From: Belnapia rosea
GTDB lineage: Bacteria; Pseudomonadota; Alphaproteobacteria; Acetobacterales; Acetobacteraceae
Direction of reading: 5' to 3'
Length of the DNA stretch: 50,226 bases
NCBI RefSeq assembly: GCF_900101615.1
Contig: NZ_FMZX01000025.1
Coordinates: forward strand, 1-50,226
The notes below the pieces were generated by a model. The model was given only the letters and a program-made list of their open reading frames with translations. It did no database searches and was not told the DNA's origin. Shown piece by piece: positions 6,841-15,276 of this stretch. Both the position numbers and the translations under genes were made by a program. Each line of letters opens with the position of its first letter. Within the stretch, counting starts at the first letter, position 1.

Positions 6841-8574
6841 GCCCGCCGGCTCCCGGCGCTGGAGCGGAATCTCGTCGTCCAGACGCGGTTGCTTGCGGAG
6901 CCGGAAGGCGATGACGGCGCGGACGCCGGACGGGTGAAAGTCGAGCGTCACGCTCCCGCCGGGTCCGAGGTCGCGGGCGAGCGCCCGCTCGAGGAGGCGC
7001 GTGCCGAACCCGCGCCGCTCGGGCCGACCCAGCACCGGGGGGCCTCCGGCCTCGCGCCATTCGACGACGGCGCGGTCGGCCTCATCCGCGCGGCAGGTGA
7101 CTTCGACGCGTCCCTCCGGCGTGGACAGCGCGCCGTGCTTCGTCGCGTTCGTGGCGAGTTCGTGCAGGGCCATGACCAGGGCCTGCACCTGGCCCGGGGC
7201 GGCGGCGGGAACCGTCGGCCCGCACTGGCACCGCACCTCGACCCGTGAGCCTTCCCCGCCCAACCAGGGCGCGAGCCCGGCGCGGAGCACGGCGCCCAGC
7301 GCGGCGGGCTCCCAATGGAAGGTAACAAGGAGATCGTGCGCCCGGGCGAGGGCCTGCAACCGCGCGCCGAACTCCGAGGAGAACCGCGCGGGGTCTCCTC
7401 CCGCCTCGCCTCGGGCCGTCTGCAGGGCCAGTGACTGCACGGTGGCCAGCGCGTTCTTGGCCCGGTGGTTCAGCTCGGCGACCACGAGCCGCAGCCGCCG
7501 CTCGCTCTCGAGCAAGGAGGCCGTCGCCGCGCGACGGCGGCGCGCCCCGGAGCGCAGCGCCTCCGCAACCTCGTCCGCCTCGGGCAATCCGGTGCCGCCC
7601 GGGTCGGGGGCGCCGCCCACGTCGTCAGCCGAGGCCGCGATGCGCCGCAGGGCGGCGAAGGGCCGTGTCACCGTCCCGGCCGCCCAGCGGGCCAGCGCCA
7701 GGCCGGACGCGAGCAGGACGGTACCGACCAGGAGCGAGGCGACCGCCGCCCTCAGGGCGGGTCGGGTCAGTTCGGACGTGGGCACTGCGACGGCTACGCC
7801 CCAGCCAATCTCCGGCAGCCTGCTGTAGGCCGTCAGCACCGGGATACCCTCGGCCGAGATGGACTCCGCCACGCCCTCGACCCGTCCGGCGCTCCATGTT
7901 GCCAGGAACTCCGGGGTCACCGACTGCCCGACGAAGCGCTCGGGGTCGGGTTGGCGGGCGACGCGCACGCCCTTGCGGTCGATGATGCTGGCGATCCACC
8001 CCTCGCGCAGCCTCTGCCGGCGGATCATGGCGTCGAAGGCGTTGGCGGAGGGGATCATCGCCAGCACGAGATCGGGCTGCCCGCCGGGGCGCCTGACGAG
8101 CACCTCGATGGCGACCACCGGGCGGCGGAGCACCGGGCCGAAGTAGACGTCCGAGACGAAGGATCCGCCCGTGGCGAGGCTCTGGCGCGGCGCGTCCCGG
8201 CCCTGCCGGGGCGGCGTCTCGCCGGGCGGCAGCGCCGTGTTCATCAGTTGCTGCCCGTCTTCGCGCCGCAGGAGGATTGCGGAGCCGGGCACCTCGCCGG
8301 CGACGACCTCCTCGGCCCGCTCACGGAACCCGGCCATGTCGTCCACCCTGAGGGCGCGCGACAGTGCAAGCACCCGGAGCTCCGCCGTCCGCGTGTTCAG
8401 CTCCGCTTCGACCGCGCCCGCGATCGCGCGGGCAAGGCCGAGCGCCTCGGCGCTCGCACGCTCCCGCTCGTGGACGTAGCCCAGGTACACGACGCCCAGA
8501 TTGTAGGCACTCAGCGGGACCACCCCGGACAGCACGAGGAGTGCCATCCGGGCGGGCAGCGTCAGGCGGCGCAC
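6778..8574 (-). CDS. Sensor histidine kinase, HWE/HisKA_2 type, with periplasmic cache-like domain
   Basis: About 598 residues. An N-terminal membrane helix (MALLVLSGVVPLSAYNLG) is followed by a ~240-residue extracytoplasmic dCache-like region, a second helix (AAVASLLVGTVLLASGLAL) and a HAMP-like stretch. The kinase core begins ELNHRAKNALATVQSLALQT with the phospho-acceptor His. HELATNATKHGAL is the N box, and VEWREAGG contains the W-x-E that names the HWE family; GFGTRLLERAL follows. No receiver partner is nearby, so the signal is unknown. The start is uncertain: GTG at 8574 or ATG at 8547, neither with a clear ribosome site. Its 3' end overlaps nnrU. Confidence 0.82.
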   Translation of the reverse strand: MRRLTLPARMALLVLSGVVPLSAYNLGVVYLGYVHERERASAEALGLARAIAGAVEAELNTRTAELRVLALSRALRVDDMAGFRERAEEVVAGEVPGSAILLRREDGQQLMNTALPPGETPPRQGRDAPRQSLATGGSFVSDVYFGPVLRRPVVAIEVLVRRPGGQPDLVLAMIPSANAFDAMIRRQRLREGWIASIIDRKGVRVARQPDPERFVGQSVTPEFLATWSAGRVEGVAESISAEGIPVLTAYSRLPEIGWGVAVAVPTSELTRPALRAAVASLLVGTVLLASGLALARWAAGTVTRPFAALRRIAASADDVGGAPDPGGTGLPEADEVAEALRSGARRRRAATASLLESERRLRLVVAELNHRAKNALATVQSLALQTARGEAGGDPARFSSEFGARLQALARAHDLLVTFHWEPAALGAVLRAGLAPWLGGEGSRVEVRCQCGPTVPAAAPGQVQALVMALHELATNATKHGALSTPEGRVEVTCRADEADRAVVEWREAGGPPVLGRPERRGFGTRLLERALARDLGPGGSVTLDFHPSGVRAVIAFRLRKQPRLDDEIPLQRREPAGSGGQGRDADGRPVQHEKGEP

Positions 8575-8591
8575 GGCGAAGGCGGCCCAGG

Positions 8592-8800
8592 TTAGTATTG
8601 CGGCGGGTTCCTTATGGTGTCGACGCGCAGCCCCGGCAGCTCGCCGAGGCGCTGCATGCCCTCGGCAGCGTGGCGACCCTCGTCGTGATCGGCGTCGTCC
8701 GGCTTGCCATCGGTCAGCAGCAGCAGGCGGTGGGCGTCCGGCCGCCTCGCGAGGCGCCTGGCAGGGCGCCACGCTCGCCGGGCGGCCCTCAGGCCGCCAG
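8592..8800 (-). pseudogene. NorD-like relic (VWA-domain fragment)
   Basis: One minus-strand frame reads RRLARRPDAHRLLLLTDGKPDDADHDEGRHA. This resembles the end of the VWA domain of NorD, the nitric oxide reductase accessory protein (TDGKP-D-DH-EGR). Only about 40-60 residues remain, there is no start, and the frame stops at 8592 just before the kinase start. A full NorD has about 600 residues. Assignment rests on this one block, so confidence is moderate. Confidence 0.5.
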
Positions 8801-8815
8801 GTCGATCATCCCGCG

Positions 8816-9163
8816 TCAACCGGGGGGCTGCGCCGGGCCGCACCGGCCGTAGGTGATGTCCTCGATCCAGGTCAGCGCCGCGATCGCCTGCGGGAAGCCG
8901 AGGGGCGGGACGGCCAGCAGCGCCACCTGCTTCAGCGCCTCCTTCGGCACACCCTCGTCCAGGGCACGGCGGCAATGCGAGTGAACCCCGCCCTCGGACC
9001 CGGCACCGATGGCGAGCGCCAGCTTCACCAGCCGGAGCGCCTCGCCCTCGACGGGCCCCGCCTTGGCGCAGGCCTCGCCGAGGGCGGCATAGGCCCGGTA
9101 GAGCTCCGGGTAGGCCCGCGCCACCTGTCCCGCCGCGGCGGGAAGTTCCTCGTCCTGTTGCAC
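8816..9163 (-). CDS. Carboxymuconolactone-decarboxylase-fold (AhpD-like) protein
   Basis: A 115-residue protein with the CMD/AhpD helical fold: KLALAIGAGSEGGVHSHCRRALDEGV, then ALKQVALLAVPPLGFPQAI. The redox Cys-x-x-Cys of true AhpD is absent; only one Cys with a preceding His is left, so disulfide reductase activity is doubtful. The GTG at 9163 has GGGAGA upstream; the longer frame has no homology there. It is the last intact gene of the leftward nar run, 46 bases past nnrS, and may belong to the same transcript. Function unknown. Confidence 0.75.
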   Translation of the reverse strand: MQQDEELPAAAGQVARAYPELYRAYAALGEACAKAGPVEGEALRLVKLALAIGAGSEGGVHSHCRRALDEGVPKEALKQVALLAVPPLGFPQAIAALTWIEDITYGRCGPAQPPG

Positions 9164-9209
9164 CGGCCCCGTCTCCCGTTCTCTGAACTCCGGGAGCAAC
9201 GCGCCAGGG

Positions 9210-10403
9210 TCACCCGGGCTTCCCGTCCGCCCGCGGCCGCAGCAGCATCGGCCCGTGCGCCAGCAGGAACAGCCCGAAGGCCAGAGCCCAGAGGGCCGCA
9301 GCCGCGGCATAGGGCAGCAGGCCAGGCAGGAGTGCCGGGCCGAAGGCCCGGAGCAGCGCCGCCGCGGGCAGCAGCGCCCAGGCCGCCAGCATGGCGGGCG
9401 CGGCGACGAGCGGATGCCCGGTGTGGCCGAGCGTCGCCCGGGGCATGACCGCCAGGATCATCAGGGCCACGGCACCGATCCCCTGCAGGTGCAGCCAGTT
9501 CGCCGCCCAGCCCGCGCCGCCCAGCAGGTGCGCCGCCTTCACCGCCAGGGCGACCGGGACCATGAGGTAGGCGAGGTGCAGCACCGCGAGGATCGGGCGC
9601 CCGAGCGTCCGCAGCCCCTGCCAGCGGGACAGCCGCAGCAGCGCCAGCACCGCCGCCGCCGCGGCGGCCGCGCCCACCAGGATGCCGCCCGGCGCCGCCA
9701 GGTCCAGGACGACGACCGCGAGGAGCGCCAGCATCCCCGCCGCGTCCACGCCCGGGAGCGGGCGGATCTCCGTCTCCCCTGCGCCCTTCAGGGCGTTGCG
9801 GGTGAAGGCCGGGATGATGCGCCCGCCGATCAGCCCGACCAGGGCCAGGGCGATGTCGAGGCAGAGCAGTTCACCCACGGCGAAGGTGCCGTCCCACCAG
9901 CCCGCCGCCTCGCCGAGCATCAGGACATCGCCGGCCCAGAAGGTCAGGATCAGCGCGGGAGGACCGAAAAGCCGGGGCGTCGCCGCCTTCGCCAGGGCGG
10001 GCAGCACGGTCATCAGCAATGCGGGGATGGGCAGCAGGGCAAGCGCCGCGGCGGTGGGCGCCGGGACCGGCGAGCCGGGCAGCAGCACCAGCCGCGCGAC
10101 CAGGAAGAGCACGGCGAGCAGCACCAGGGGCGCCCCGGCATAGGGCGGCCGCCCGGTCCAGTTCGGGATGGCAGTCAGCACGAAGCCGGCGAGCGCGGCT
10201 CCCACGACGCCTGCCAGCATCTCGTGCGCGTGCCAGCGCGCCGGGGGCAGCGGCCCGTCCGGCAGCGCGGCGCCGTGCAGCGCCGCGATCCAGAGCAGCA
10301 TGCTCAGCACGGCCCAGGCGGCGCAGAGCAGGAAGAAGGGCCTGAGCCCCTGGCGGAACAGGGCAGGACTCGCCGCAACTCGCGGCGCTGTGGTGGCACT
10401 CAT
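9210..10403 (-). CDS. nnrS: NnrS family haem-copper membrane protein
   Basis: A 397-residue integral membrane protein with about twelve hydrophobic segments. Family marks include the N-terminal LFRQGLRPFFLL, WHAHEMLAGVVGAALAGFVLTAIPNWTGR, GGRIIPAFTRNALK and the C-terminal MPRATLGHTGHPL. NnrS proteins are tied to NO stress tolerance and often to NsrR or NnrR control. The ATG at 10403 overlaps the carbonic anhydrase stop (ATGA), so the two are coupled. Confidence 0.92.
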   Translation of the reverse strand: MSATTAPRVAASPALFRQGLRPFFLLCAAWAVLSMLLWIAALHGAALPDGPLPPARWHAHEMLAGVVGAALAGFVLTAIPNWTGRPPYAGAPLVLLAVLFLVARLVLLPGSPVPAPTAAALALLPIPALLMTVLPALAKAATPRLFGPPALILTFWAGDVLMLGEAAGWWDGTFAVGELLCLDIALALVGLIGGRIIPAFTRNALKGAGETEIRPLPGVDAAGMLALLAVVVLDLAAPGGILVGAAAAAAAVLALLRLSRWQGLRTLGRPILAVLHLAYLMVPVALAVKAAHLLGGAGWAANWLHLQGIGAVALMILAVMPRATLGHTGHPLVAAPAMLAAWALLPAAALLRAFGPALLPGLLPYAAAAALWALAFGLFLLAHGPMLLRPRADGKPG

Positions 10404-11137
10404 GCGACGATGTCCTCGAGGCTCGGGCAGGAACCGATGGCCGGGCGCGGCGCCCCGCCATCCACCTGCCGGAACGGGCCGCGCGGGCCCTCGGCCGCCT
10501 GCAGCACGCCCCAGCCGAAGTGGAAGTACCAGCCGTGCAGCGCGAGGCGGCCGTCCGCGACGCGCTCGGCGACGAAAGGGTAGGTGGCGAGGTGGCGCAG
10601 GCTGGCCAGCACCGCGGCCTGCTCGGCGCGACGTGCAATCAGCAGGCGCTCGGCCTCGGTGACCAGGCCGTCCATCTCCTCGCGCACCTCGCGCGCCACG
10701 CCGACCCAATCGGAGACGTAGTCGAAGCGCTGGCCGCCATGGTCGTGCCCCAGGAGGCAGCGCACCCCGGCGCAGAAGGAATGGCCGAGCACCACCACAT
10801 GCCGCACGCCGAGCGCCACCACGCCGAATTCGATGGCCGAGGCGGTGCCGTGCGGCCGCCCGTCCGGCTCGTGCGGCGGCACCAGCGCGGCGACGTTGCG
10901 CAGGACGAAGAGCTCGCCCGGCTGGGCGCCGCAGATGATGGCCGGGTCGGTGCGGCTGTCCGAGCAGGCGATCACCATCACCTCCGGCCGCTGGCCGTCC
11001 AGCAGCCGGTCGTAGACCTCGTGGTCCGCCTCGAAATGCGAGTGCCGGAAGCGGCCGAACCCGGCTACGAGGCGGTGCAGGGCGTCGCCCCCGAGGGGAT
11101 CGACGGAAGGGCCCGGGGGCGGGATGGGCATGTCCAT
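10400..11137 (-). CDS. Beta-class carbonic anhydrase
   Basis: A 245-residue zinc enzyme interconverting CO2 and bicarbonate. Zinc and catalytic residues are visible in VIACSDSRTDP (Cys, Asp, Arg) and VVLGHSFCAGV (His and Cys three apart); the strand ELFVLRNVAALVPP is typical. The start at 11137 has AGAGGG about ten bases upstream; a second ATG six bases on is possible. It sits inside the nar run between moeA and nnrS, coupled to nnrS by a four-base overlap. This is an unusual location, so a link between CO2/bicarbonate handling and nitrate respiration is suggested but unproven. Confidence 0.9.
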   Translation of the reverse strand: MDMPIPPPGPSVDPLGGDALHRLVAGFGRFRHSHFEADHEVYDRLLDGQRPEVMVIACSDSRTDPAIICGAQPGELFVLRNVAALVPPHEPDGRPHGTASAIEFGVVALGVRHVVVLGHSFCAGVRCLLGHDHGGQRFDYVSDWVGVAREVREEMDGLVTEAERLLIARRAEQAAVLASLRHLATYPFVAERVADGRLALHGWYFHFGWGVLQAAEGPRGPFRQVDGGAPRPAIGSCPSLEDIVA

Positions 11138-11168
11138 GGGTCGATTGCCCTCTGTGTGGCCGGCGGCG

Positions 11169-12425
11169 TCAGGCCAGGCCGAAGCTGGCGGCGAAGGGGT
11201 GGAAGCGGAGCGCGTCGCCGGCCCGCACCTGCTCGGTCCCCGCGGGCACCCAGAGCAGCCCGTCAGCCGCGGCGAGCGGCACCAGCCGCGCCGAGCCGAA
11301 GGGGCCGGAGGGCTCGACCAGCGGCAGGCCGGAGGTGTCATGGCCGGCGATCCGTGCGGGGAGGAACTCCTCCCGCCCCGGCTTGCGGGCGAAGCCGCGC
11401 GCCGCCATCGCGGCCAGCGGCGCGGGCCCCGCCTCCTCCGCGGCACCGGAAAGCCGCGCCAGCAGCGGCCGGCCGAGGGTGAGGAACCCGACCAGCGCGG
11501 CCAGCGGGTTGCCCGGCAGGAAGAGGCAGAGCGCATCGCCGAGACGCCCGTGCGCCAGCGGCTTGCCCGGCTTCTGCGCGAGCCGGAGCACCTCGACCGC
11601 GCCGCCCGCAGCGCGCAGGGCGCCCGGCAGGTGGTCGGCATCGCTGCCGGAGACGCCGCCCGAGGCGAGGATGAGGTCATGATTCCCTGCCGCCCCCGCC
11701 AGCGCGGCCGCGAGCGCGGCCGGGTAGTCCGGCAGGATGCCGAGGTCGGTGACCGCGACCTCGGGCCGCGCCAGCAGGGCGGCCAGCATCGGCCGGTTGC
11801 TGTCGCGGATGGCGGCGCCGAGCTCGTCGCCGTTGGACAGCAGCGCGACCCGGACAGGCCGGCGAACCGCGACCTGCCCGACATCGGCGGCGGCGAGCAG
11901 CGCCAGGTGCCGTGCGTCGAGCCGCGTGCCGGGCGCGAGCAGGACGTCGCCGGCGGCCAGGTCCTCGCCGAGGCGGCGGATGTTGCCGCCGGGGCGCGGC
12001 ACGCGGCGGGGCTCGACATGGTCGCCCCGCAGCGCGACGTGCTCCTCCATCACCACGGCCGCCGCGCCGGGCGGCACGGGGGCGCCGGTCAGGACGCGCA
12101 CCGCCTCGCCCGGGCCGATGGCCGGGCCGGCCGCCTCCCCCGCGGCGATCCGCCGGAGGATCCGTGGCGCGGCACCCGCGACCAGGTCCGCCGCGTGCAG
12201 GGCGTAGCCGTCCATGGCGGACTGGTTGAAGGGCGGCAGGGACCGGGCCGACCGCGGCGCGGCGGCGAGCACCCGGCCGGGCGCCGCGGCGGGGGCGAGG
12301 ATGTCGTCGCCCGCCACCGGCACGGCGCCGCGGAGCAGGCGCGCCCGCGCCTCGGCCACCGGCAGGAGCCCCGGCTCCTCGTCGCAGCAATCGAGCGGGG
12401 CGTGGATCAGCGTGCCGTCGGGCAT
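11169..12425 (-). CDS. moeA: Molybdopterin molybdenumtransferase MoeA
   Basis: A 418-residue enzyme that inserts molybdate into adenylated molybdopterin. It has SLPPFNQSAMDGYALHAADL, the beta-barrel segment VRVLTGAPVPPGAAAVVMEE, the MPT-binding LILASGGVSGSDADHL, and QKPGKPLAHGRLG followed by LFLPGNPLAAL. Length is typical. The ATG at 12425 has GAAGGAAA seven bases upstream. It is preceded by the haemerythrin-like gene (13-base gap) and followed by carbonic anhydrase (31-base gap). It would serve NarG. Confidence 0.94.
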   Translation of the reverse strand: MPDGTLIHAPLDCCDEEPGLLPVAEARARLLRGAVPVAGDDILAPAAAPGRVLAAAPRSARSLPPFNQSAMDGYALHAADLVAGAAPRILRRIAAGEAAGPAIGPGEAVRVLTGAPVPPGAAAVVMEEHVALRGDHVEPRRVPRPGGNIRRLGEDLAAGDVLLAPGTRLDARHLALLAAADVGQVAVRRPVRVALLSNGDELGAAIRDSNRPMLAALLARPEVAVTDLGILPDYPAALAAALAGAAGNHDLILASGGVSGSDADHLPGALRAAGGAVEVLRLAQKPGKPLAHGRLGDALCLFLPGNPLAALVGFLTLGRPLLARLSGAAEEAGPAPLAAMAARGFARKPGREEFLPARIAGHDTSGLPLVEPSGPFGSARLVPLAAADGLLWVPAGTEQVRAGDALRFHPFAASFGLA

Positions 12426-12438
12426 CGTGGCATTTCCT

Positions 12439-13086
12439 TCAGGAGCGGCGCCGGGCCATTTCGTCGGCCAGCGCGGACAGGGCTTCCGGGGCGAGGACCC
12501 GGTGGGCCAGTGGGGTGACCGCCTCCTCCTCCAGCGCGAGGTGGCGCCGGTGGCCGGAGACGAAGGCGAGCGCGGCCGCGGTGAAATCGCCATCGGGCTC
12601 CTCGCCCGCTGCGACGCACCGCAGCCCGGCCAGGACGGCCCCGACCGCGTTCCGGTCCTCGCGGTGCCGCGCCTGCAGGGTGGGGAGCACGCCGGATGCG
12701 TCGTGGGCGGCGAGGCGCGGGTAGAGCGAGCGCTCCTCGTCCTCGATGTGGATGGGCAGCTCGGCGGTGAGCCAGCCGAGCAGCATGGCGGCGAGCCCCC
12801 GGGCGGCGCGGCCGAGCGGGGCACAGGCGACCCGCTCGAGGTGGCCGAGCAGCACGGTCTGCCGGGCGTGCTCGGCCGAGAGGAAAGCCACCGGGTCGTC
12901 GAGCAGCGCCGCCTGGAGCGGGGCCACCCGCGCGCCGGCGCCGCCCTGGGCCGCGGCGGGCTGCCCCGCCTCGGCCGCCACCCGCCCGGGGCGATGCTGC
13001 CGCCCGACGGCCTCCCCGACGACACCCGGATGCGCCGTCGCGGCAGCCGCGATGGCCGACTCCACGGGTGCGACGTCCGGGGCCAC
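12439..13086 (-). CDS. Haemerythrin-like domain protein
   Basis: A 215-residue protein whose residues ~70-205 form a four-helix haemerythrin-type bundle. Candidate di-iron ligands are in SAEHARQTVLLGHLE, IHIEDEERSLYPRL, RHREDRNAV and SGHRRHLALEEEAVTPLA. The first ~65 residues are alanine-rich without homology, so the true start could be internal; GTG at 13086 is the longest start and lies 2 bases past the upstream stop. In a nar operon it may bind O2 or NO, or repair Fe-S clusters, but it lacks the ScdA-type Cys-Cys domain of RIC. Confidence 0.78.
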   Translation of the reverse strand: MAPDVAPVESAIAAAATAHPGVVGEAVGRQHRPGRVAAEAGQPAAAQGGAGARVAPLQAALLDDPVAFLSAEHARQTVLLGHLERVACAPLGRAARGLAAMLLGWLTAELPIHIEDEERSLYPRLAAHDASGVLPTLQARHREDRNAVGAVLAGLRCVAAGEEPDGDFTAAALAFVSGHRRHLALEEEAVTPLAHRVLAPEALSALADEMARRRS

Positions 13087-13088
13087 GG

Positions 13089-13841
13089 CTACTGCACCAG
13101 GGGCCCTTCGGCCGCCGCCAGGGTGAAGCCCTCGATCCGCGCCTGGCCGGCCAGCACCTGGATGTACTGCCGCATGGCGGTCCGGAAGCTCGCCTCCCGC
13201 AGCCAGCCGGCCACCCGGCCCTGCACCGCCTCGAAGGGCAGGTCGCGCCCCGGCTCGTGCTCGAGCAGCTGCACAACGTGGCAGCCGTAGCGCGTGACGA
13301 CCGGGCCAGGGTGCAGCTCGCCCGGCCGCAGGCCACGCAGCGCCGCCTCGAACTCCGGCACCGTCGTGCCCGGCTCGATCAGGCCGAGGTCGCCGCCCTC
13401 CTCGCGCGAGGGGCAGGCGGAGCGGGCGGCCAGCGCGGCGAAGCGGTCCGGCTTGGCGCGGAGCTCGCCGATGATGGCCGTCGCCGCGACTTCGGCCGCG
13501 GCGCGCGCGGCGGCGTCCTCGGGATCGGCCGCCAGCAGGATGTGGCGGGCGTGCCAGGCATCGGGGCTGCGCAGCCGGGCGCGGTTCGCCTCAAACCAGC
13601 GCCGGCAGGTCGCCTCGTCGGCCTCGGGGATGCAGACCTGCCCGGCGAGGAGGGCGTCGACCGAAGCCTCCTCGTCCTCCGTGTCGTGGCCCCGGCGCCC
13701 GGCCTCGGCCAGCAGGAGCTGGCGGACGACGAGCGACTGGGTCGCGGCGTGCCAGGCCGCCTCGCGCGAGGCGGCCGGGTGGTGCTGCATCTCGGCGCCG
13801 ATCGCGGCCTCCGGGATCTCGATGCCATCGACCCGGATCAC
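13089..13841 (-). CDS. Parvulin-type peptidyl-prolyl isomerase of the nar operon (NifM-like)
   Basis: A 250-residue protein with an N-terminal SurA/NifM-like helical part and a PpiC domain at about residues 110-210. The domain shows HARHILLAADPED, ACPSREEGGDLGLIEPG, VPEFEAALRGLRPGEL and TRYGCHVVQLLEHEPG. No signal peptide is visible, so it probably acts in the cytoplasm. The GTG at 13841 overlaps the narI stop (GTGA). Parvulins of this type follow narI in many proteobacterial nar operons and probably help fold or assemble the reductase. Confidence 0.88.
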   Translation of the reverse strand: MIRVDGIEIPEAAIGAEMQHHPAASREAAWHAATQSLVVRQLLLAEAGRRGHDTEDEEASVDALLAGQVCIPEADEATCRRWFEANRARLRSPDAWHARHILLAADPEDAAARAAAEVAATAIIGELRAKPDRFAALAARSACPSREEGGDLGLIEPGTTVPEFEAALRGLRPGELHPGPVVTRYGCHVVQLLEHEPGRDLPFEAVQGRVAGWLREASFRTAMRQYIQVLAGQARIEGFTLAAAEGPLVQ

Positions 13842-14548
13842 CGCACAGACCCCGCGACGGGCCGCGCCGCGCCGCGCCGGCGGACGAGTTGGTAGGGCCG
13901 GAAGACGTAGCCCACGGGGGCGGACCAGATATGGACGAGGCGGGAGAAGGGGAAGGCGACGAAGAGGCTGACGCCGAGCAGGATGTGCGCCTTGAACACC
14001 CAATCGACGTCGAGCAGGTAGGAGGCCGCGTCGCCTTGGAAGGTGACGATGTGCTGCGCCCAATGGCTGAGCTGCATCATCACGTTGCCGTCGCTGTGGC
14101 CGAGGGAGAAGGGCAGCGTCGCCAGGCCGAGCACGAGCTGGACCCAGAGCATCGCCAGGATGGCGATGTCGGCGGCCGACGAGGTGGCGCGGATGCGCGG
14201 GTCGAACAGCCGCCGGTGCAGCAGCAGGGTCAGGCCGATGAAGCAGAGCGTGCCCGCCGCGCCGCCCGAGACGATGGCGAGCATCTGCTTCTGCGGCGCG
14301 GTGATGAGCAGGCCGTAAACTTCGTGCGGCGTCAGCAGGCCGACCGTGTGGCCCGCCATCAGGAACAGGATGCCGATGTGGAAGCAGTTGCTGCCGATGC
14401 GGAGCTGCCGGGCGCGCAGCAGCTGCGAGGAGCCGGACCTCCAAGAATACTGCTCCCGCTCGAAGCGGACCAGGCTGCCAAGGAGGAAGACGGCCACGGC
14501 GACGTAGGGGTAGATGCCGAAGGCCAGGGTGTGGAGGTATTCGCTCAT
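13838..14548 (-). CDS. narI: Respiratory nitrate reductase gamma subunit
   Basis: A 236-residue membrane cytochrome b that passes quinol electrons to NarH. Five hydrophobic segments are visible. Haem ligands are likely the two His of NCFHIGILFLMAGHTVG and those in FKAHILLGVSLFVAF and SRLVHIWSAP. Length matches E. coli NarI (225). The ATG at 14548 lies 6 bases past the narJ stop, and the 3' end overlaps the isomerase start. Confidence 0.96.
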   Translation of the reverse strand: MSEYLHTLAFGIYPYVAVAVFLLGSLVRFEREQYSWRSGSSQLLRARQLRIGSNCFHIGILFLMAGHTVGLLTPHEVYGLLITAPQKQMLAIVSGGAAGTLCFIGLTLLLHRRLFDPRIRATSSAADIAILAMLWVQLVLGLATLPFSLGHSDGNVMMQLSHWAQHIVTFQGDAASYLLDVDWVFKAHILLGVSLFVAFPFSRLVHIWSAPVGYVFRPYQLVRRRGAARPVAGSVR

Positions 14549-14554
14549 GGCGGG

Positions 14555-15274
14555 TCAGCCTTGGCTGGCGGCGACGTGACGGATCACGAGGCGCCGCGGC
14601 GGCATGGGGTTGGGGTTCCGGCGGGCGGCGCGCAGCTTGGCGGCCAGCGCGTCCACGCCGCAGTCGGCGGCCGGATCGCTGCCGGGGCCGAAGATGACCG
14701 GGGCCTCGGCCCAGGCGGCGTCGAGCTGCTCGGGGGTCTGCTCCGGCTCGGCCGTCGCCGGCACCTGGCCGAGAGGCTTCCCCGCCACGAGTAGCGCGGC
14801 GTGGAGAACGGCCGCATGGGGCGCCCCTCGGGACGAGATGCGGCCGTGCAGCAGGTCCAGCACCGGTGCGGCGTTGGCCAGCAGCTCGGCGCCGCGTGCC
14901 GGCTCGACCGCGGCGTATTCCAGCAGCATGGGGAGGTAGTCGGGCAGCTCGCCGGTGTCGGGGTCGAGCCCGGCCTCGGCGTAGATGCCCTTCAGCTCCA
15001 CCATGGCCGGGCCGCGCTCGCGCGAGTCGCCGTGGACGTGCTCGAACAGGTTCAGCGACAGGCTGCGGGTGCGGTCGAAGAGGGCGACATGCTCCTCCTC
15101 GAGGTCGAGCGGGTCGCCGGACCCCAGGTGGTCCAGCAGCCGGTCCAGCTGCGGCATGGCCGGCGCCAGCGCCGCGTCGGCGGCCAGCGCGGCCCACAAC
15201 TCAGGCAGCGCCACCAGCATGTCCCCTGTCGGGTAGGACAGCAGCGCCGCGAGGGCGCGGAGGGAGGTGCGCAT
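14555..15274 (-). CDS. narJ: Nitrate reductase molybdenum cofactor assembly chaperone
   Basis: A 239-residue TorD-like cytosolic chaperone that holds apo-NarG until cofactor is loaded. It shows LAALLSYPTGDMLVALPEL, LDLEEEHVALFDRTRSLSL, FEHVHGDSRERGPAMVELK and ELPDYLPMLLEYAA. I prefer the ATG at 15274, six bases after GGAGGT; a GTG at 15280 overlapping the narH stop is the alternative. Confidence 0.95.
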   Translation of the reverse strand: MRTSLRALAALLSYPTGDMLVALPELWAALAADAALAPAMPQLDRLLDHLGSGDPLDLEEEHVALFDRTRSLSLNLFEHVHGDSRERGPAMVELKGIYAEAGLDPDTGELPDYLPMLLEYAAVEPARGAELLANAAPVLDLLHGRISSRGAPHAAVLHAALLVAGKPLGQVPATAEPEQTPEQLDAAWAEAPVIFGPGSDPAADCGVDALAAKLRAARRNPNPMPPRRLVIRHVAASQG

Positions 15275-15276
15275 GG

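Noticed and set aside
8816-9310. Longer start for the CMD-fold protein at 9310
   Set aside because: The added residues are not homologous to the family and run into nnrS; the GTG at 9163 has a GGGAGA ribosome site.
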